Origin: Streptomyces sp. NK08204
Lineage (GTDB): Bacteria; Actinomycetota; Actinomycetes; Streptomycetales; Streptomycetaceae
NCBI RefSeq assembly: GCF_020400585.1
Contig: NZ_JAINVF010000019.1
Span: 1 to 64,000, forward strand
Direction of reading: 5' to 3'
DNA length: 64,000 bases
Shown: positions 62,592 through 64,000 of the stretch, piece by piece
Layout of the letters: every line of letters begins with the position of its first letter
Numbering within the stretch: the stretch's first letter is position 1
Position numbers and translations under genes: made by a program
The notes under the pieces: generated by a model
Told to the model about the DNA's origin: nothing
What the model saw: the letters and a program-made list of their open reading frames with translations, nothing else
Database searches by the model: none

Positions 62592-63590
62592 ATGGCCAGC
62601 ACGGCACGTGACACCAGAAGCACTCAGGGGTCGGGGCTCGACCAGTTGCGCGGCGCCTTCACGAACTTCATGGGAGCCCAGGTCGAGAACCTGGCCGAAA
62701 AGGCAGGCGACAAGCTGGGGGAGTTCACCCATGGACTCGAGGGCGTCGCGAAGAACGGCGGCGTGCTCCCCAAAGCAGGTCTGAGAATTCTTCAAGGTGA
62801 CTCACCGTTCAAGGCTCTGCTCGGTGAGGGAACGAAGAGCGTCAAGGACAGCGTGTTCGGCAAGGTCAAGCAGGCGTTCGGCAAGGGTAAAGGCCGCGGG
62901 TCCGGCACCAAGAAGGTCATGAACATGATCGAGGTGGCCGACGTCGGCGTGCCTATTCGTTTCGCCTATAACCACTGGACTCGGTACGACAAGTTCAGCA
63001 GCTTCACCAAGGGCGTCCAAAGCGTGTCAAAGGGTTCAGACACCGACAGCGACTGGAAGGTCAAGGTAGGTCCGTCGACCCGCGGGTGGAGAGCCACGGT
63101 CCAGGAACAGGTGCCGGACGAACGCATCGCGTGGACCTCGGACGGCGCCAAGGGCACCACGCGCGGCTGCGTCAGCTTCCACGAGCTGACCCCGACACTG
63201 ACGCGCATCGTGCTCGTAGTTGAGTACTACCCCTCTGGCTTCTTCGAAAAGACCGGCAATCTCTGGCGCGCCCAAGGACGCCGCCTGCGGCTGGACTTCA
63301 AACACTTCCAGCGCTACGTCACCCTGACCGACGAGGAACCGGACGGCTGGCGTGGCGAAGTGCGCGACGGTGAAGTGGTCCGCACCCATGAGGAAGCCAT
63401 CGAGGAGGAAGAGGCCGGCGACACCGGCGACACCTCCGCCGAAGACGAGTACGCCGATGAGGAGGGTACGGAGGACGAGTACCCCGAAGAGGAGGAAGAG
63501 GCCGACGACACCTCCGCCGCCGACGACGACGAGTACGCCGATGAGGAGGAGGAAGAGGGGTACGAGGAAGACGAGGAGGAGAACCGCTGA
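62592..63590 (+). CDS. GvpZ-like SRPBCC (polyketide cyclase/dehydrase fold) protein with acidic tail
   Basis: A 332-residue protein. After a 110-residue helical N-terminus (GLDQLRGAFTNFMGAQVENLAEKAGDKL ...) lies a START/SRPBCC domain (VADVGVPIRFAYNHWTRYDKFSSFTKGVQSV, VQEQVPDERIAWTSDGAKGTTRGCVSFHEL, LVVEYYPSGFFEKTGNLWRAQGRRLRLDFKHFQRYV), then a 70-residue Asp/Glu/Tyr tail. It resembles the cyclase/dehydrase-like protein next to GvpY in Streptomyces gas-vesicle clusters. The ATG at 62592 has GGAGGT inside the preceding gene, so the two are coupled. Confidence 0.75.
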   Translation: MASTARDTRSTQGSGLDQLRGAFTNFMGAQVENLAEKAGDKLGEFTHGLEGVAKNGGVLPKAGLRILQGDSPFKALLGEGTKSVKDSVFGKVKQAFGKGKGRGSGTKKVMNMIEVADVGVPIRFAYNHWTRYDKFSSFTKGVQSVSKGSDTDSDWKVKVGPSTRGWRATVQEQVPDERIAWTSDGAKGTTRGCVSFHELTPTLTRIVLVVEYYPSGFFEKTGNLWRAQGRRLRLDFKHFQRYVTLTDEEPDGWRGEVRDGEVVRTHEEAIEEEEAGDTGDTSAEDEYADEEGTEDEYPEEEEEADDTSAADDDEYADEEEEEGYEEDEEENR

Positions 63591-63676
63591 TCGCGTGAGG
63601 TGGCCGTGCGCACTGGGCTGGTACCCGTGTGCGCCGGCCCTCGGGCATGCTCCAGCGGCCCGCCCCTCAGATGTTG

Positions 63677-64000
63677 TCAGACCGCCGCGGCGCGCAGGGT
63701 GGACGCGATCGTCGCCGAGCCGACGACGCGCGTGCCGTCGTACAGCACGATCGCCTGGCCGGGGGCGACTCCGCGGACCGGCTCGGTGAAGCTGACGCGC
63801 AGTTCGCCGTCGACGAGTTCCGCGGTCACCTCCGTCTCGCCGCCGTGCGCGCGGAGCTGGGCGGTGTAGGTGCCGGCTCCCTCGGGTGCGCTGCCGCACC
63901 AGCGGGGCCGGACCGCGGTGAGCGCGCCGACGTCCAGGGAGGCGGCCGGGCCGACGGTCACCGTGTTGGTCACCGGGGAGATGTCGAGGACGTAGCGCGG
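63677..64000 (-). CDS. mnmA: tRNA-specific 2-thiouridylase, C-terminal part (runs off right edge)
   Basis: The last 107 codons of a tRNA thiolation enzyme (MnmA/TrmU, s2U34 of Lys, Glu, Gln tRNAs). PRYVLDISPVTNTVTVGP and the C-terminal barrel with RGVAPGQAIVLYDGTRVVGSATI are the family end. The gene starts beyond the window. Confidence 0.85.
   Translation of the reverse strand, partial: PRYVLDISPVTNTVTVGPAASLDVGALTAVRPRWCGSAPEGAGTYTAQLRAHGGETEVTAELVDGELRVSFTEPVRGVAPGQAIVLYDGTRVVGSATIASTLRAAAV

Overview
The window is a stretch of Streptomyces chromosome. The evidence is very high G+C with strong third-position bias, frequent GTG starts, GGAGG-type ribosome sites, and actinomycete-specific families (DUF397/WhiJ-type loci, LAL regulators, STAND ATPases, GatCAB, NAD-dependent ligase). 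Gene order, recalled from memory and not searched, follows the S. coelicolor core region from accB to trmU/mnmA (about SCO5535 down to SCO5488), so most of it is conserved core chromosome with small accessory patches. I see no tRNA, rRNA, CRISPR array or insertion sequence.

Layout. 1-3.1 kb: the 5' end of an acyl-CoA carboxylase beta subunit gene, then a secreted M15-like peptidase and a Tat-exported family 8 polysaccharide lyase in one operon. 3.3-8.1 kb (accessory and decaying): YceI protein, a remnant of an ATPase, an NB-ARC/TPR STAND protein, and a damaged WhiJ-type locus (frameshifted anti-sigma-like ATPase, HTH gene with an internal deletion, intact DUF397 gene with an internal duplication, small ORF with an in-frame stop). 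8.1-12.5 kb: membrane protein with Gly-rich tail, GPP34 protein, VOC protein, citramalate synthase. 12.7-18.4 kb: urease-paralogue/agmatine-deiminase/TetR operon divergent from an NCS1 permease. 18.4-36 kb: branched-chain amino acid and serine genes (ilvE, leuB, serA, ilvC, ilvN, ilvB with a leader-peptide attenuator), interrupted by proline catabolism (proline dehydrogenase, P5C dehydrogenase, PucR regulator), a TetR/MFS pair and a LysR/oxidoreductase pair. 36-49 kb: membrane GGDEF/EAL protein with a BldD-like box, dehydrogenase, aldo/keto reductase, PQQ-type sugar dehydrogenase lipoprotein, LAL regulator, GNAT, MMPL transporter. 49-61.5 kb: gatC-gatA-small membrane protein-gatB, cupin, second GGDEF/EAL protein (RmdB type), ligA, MetE-like protein, SDR, LOG-family protein, DUF427, alpha/beta hydrolase. 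61.9-63.6 kb: a pair resembling gas-vesicle-cluster proteins GvpY/GvpZ, without the rest of a gas vesicle cluster. The window ends inside mnmA.

How the genes work together. cimA (2-oxobutanoate from pyruvate), ilvB/N/C, leuB and ilvE cover most of isoleucine, valine and leucine synthesis, and the ilvB operon carries a clear 13-codon leader peptide plus terminator. Proline dehydrogenase and P5C dehydrogenase form a two-gene proline-to-glutamate route under a divergent PucR-type regulator. The most unusual unit is the urease paralogue: its metal ligands and catalytic His are kept but the flap Cys is Val, no accessory genes are beside it, and it is co-transcribed with agmatine deiminase. This suggests, as inference, that it acts on a substituted urea such as N-carbamoylputrescine.
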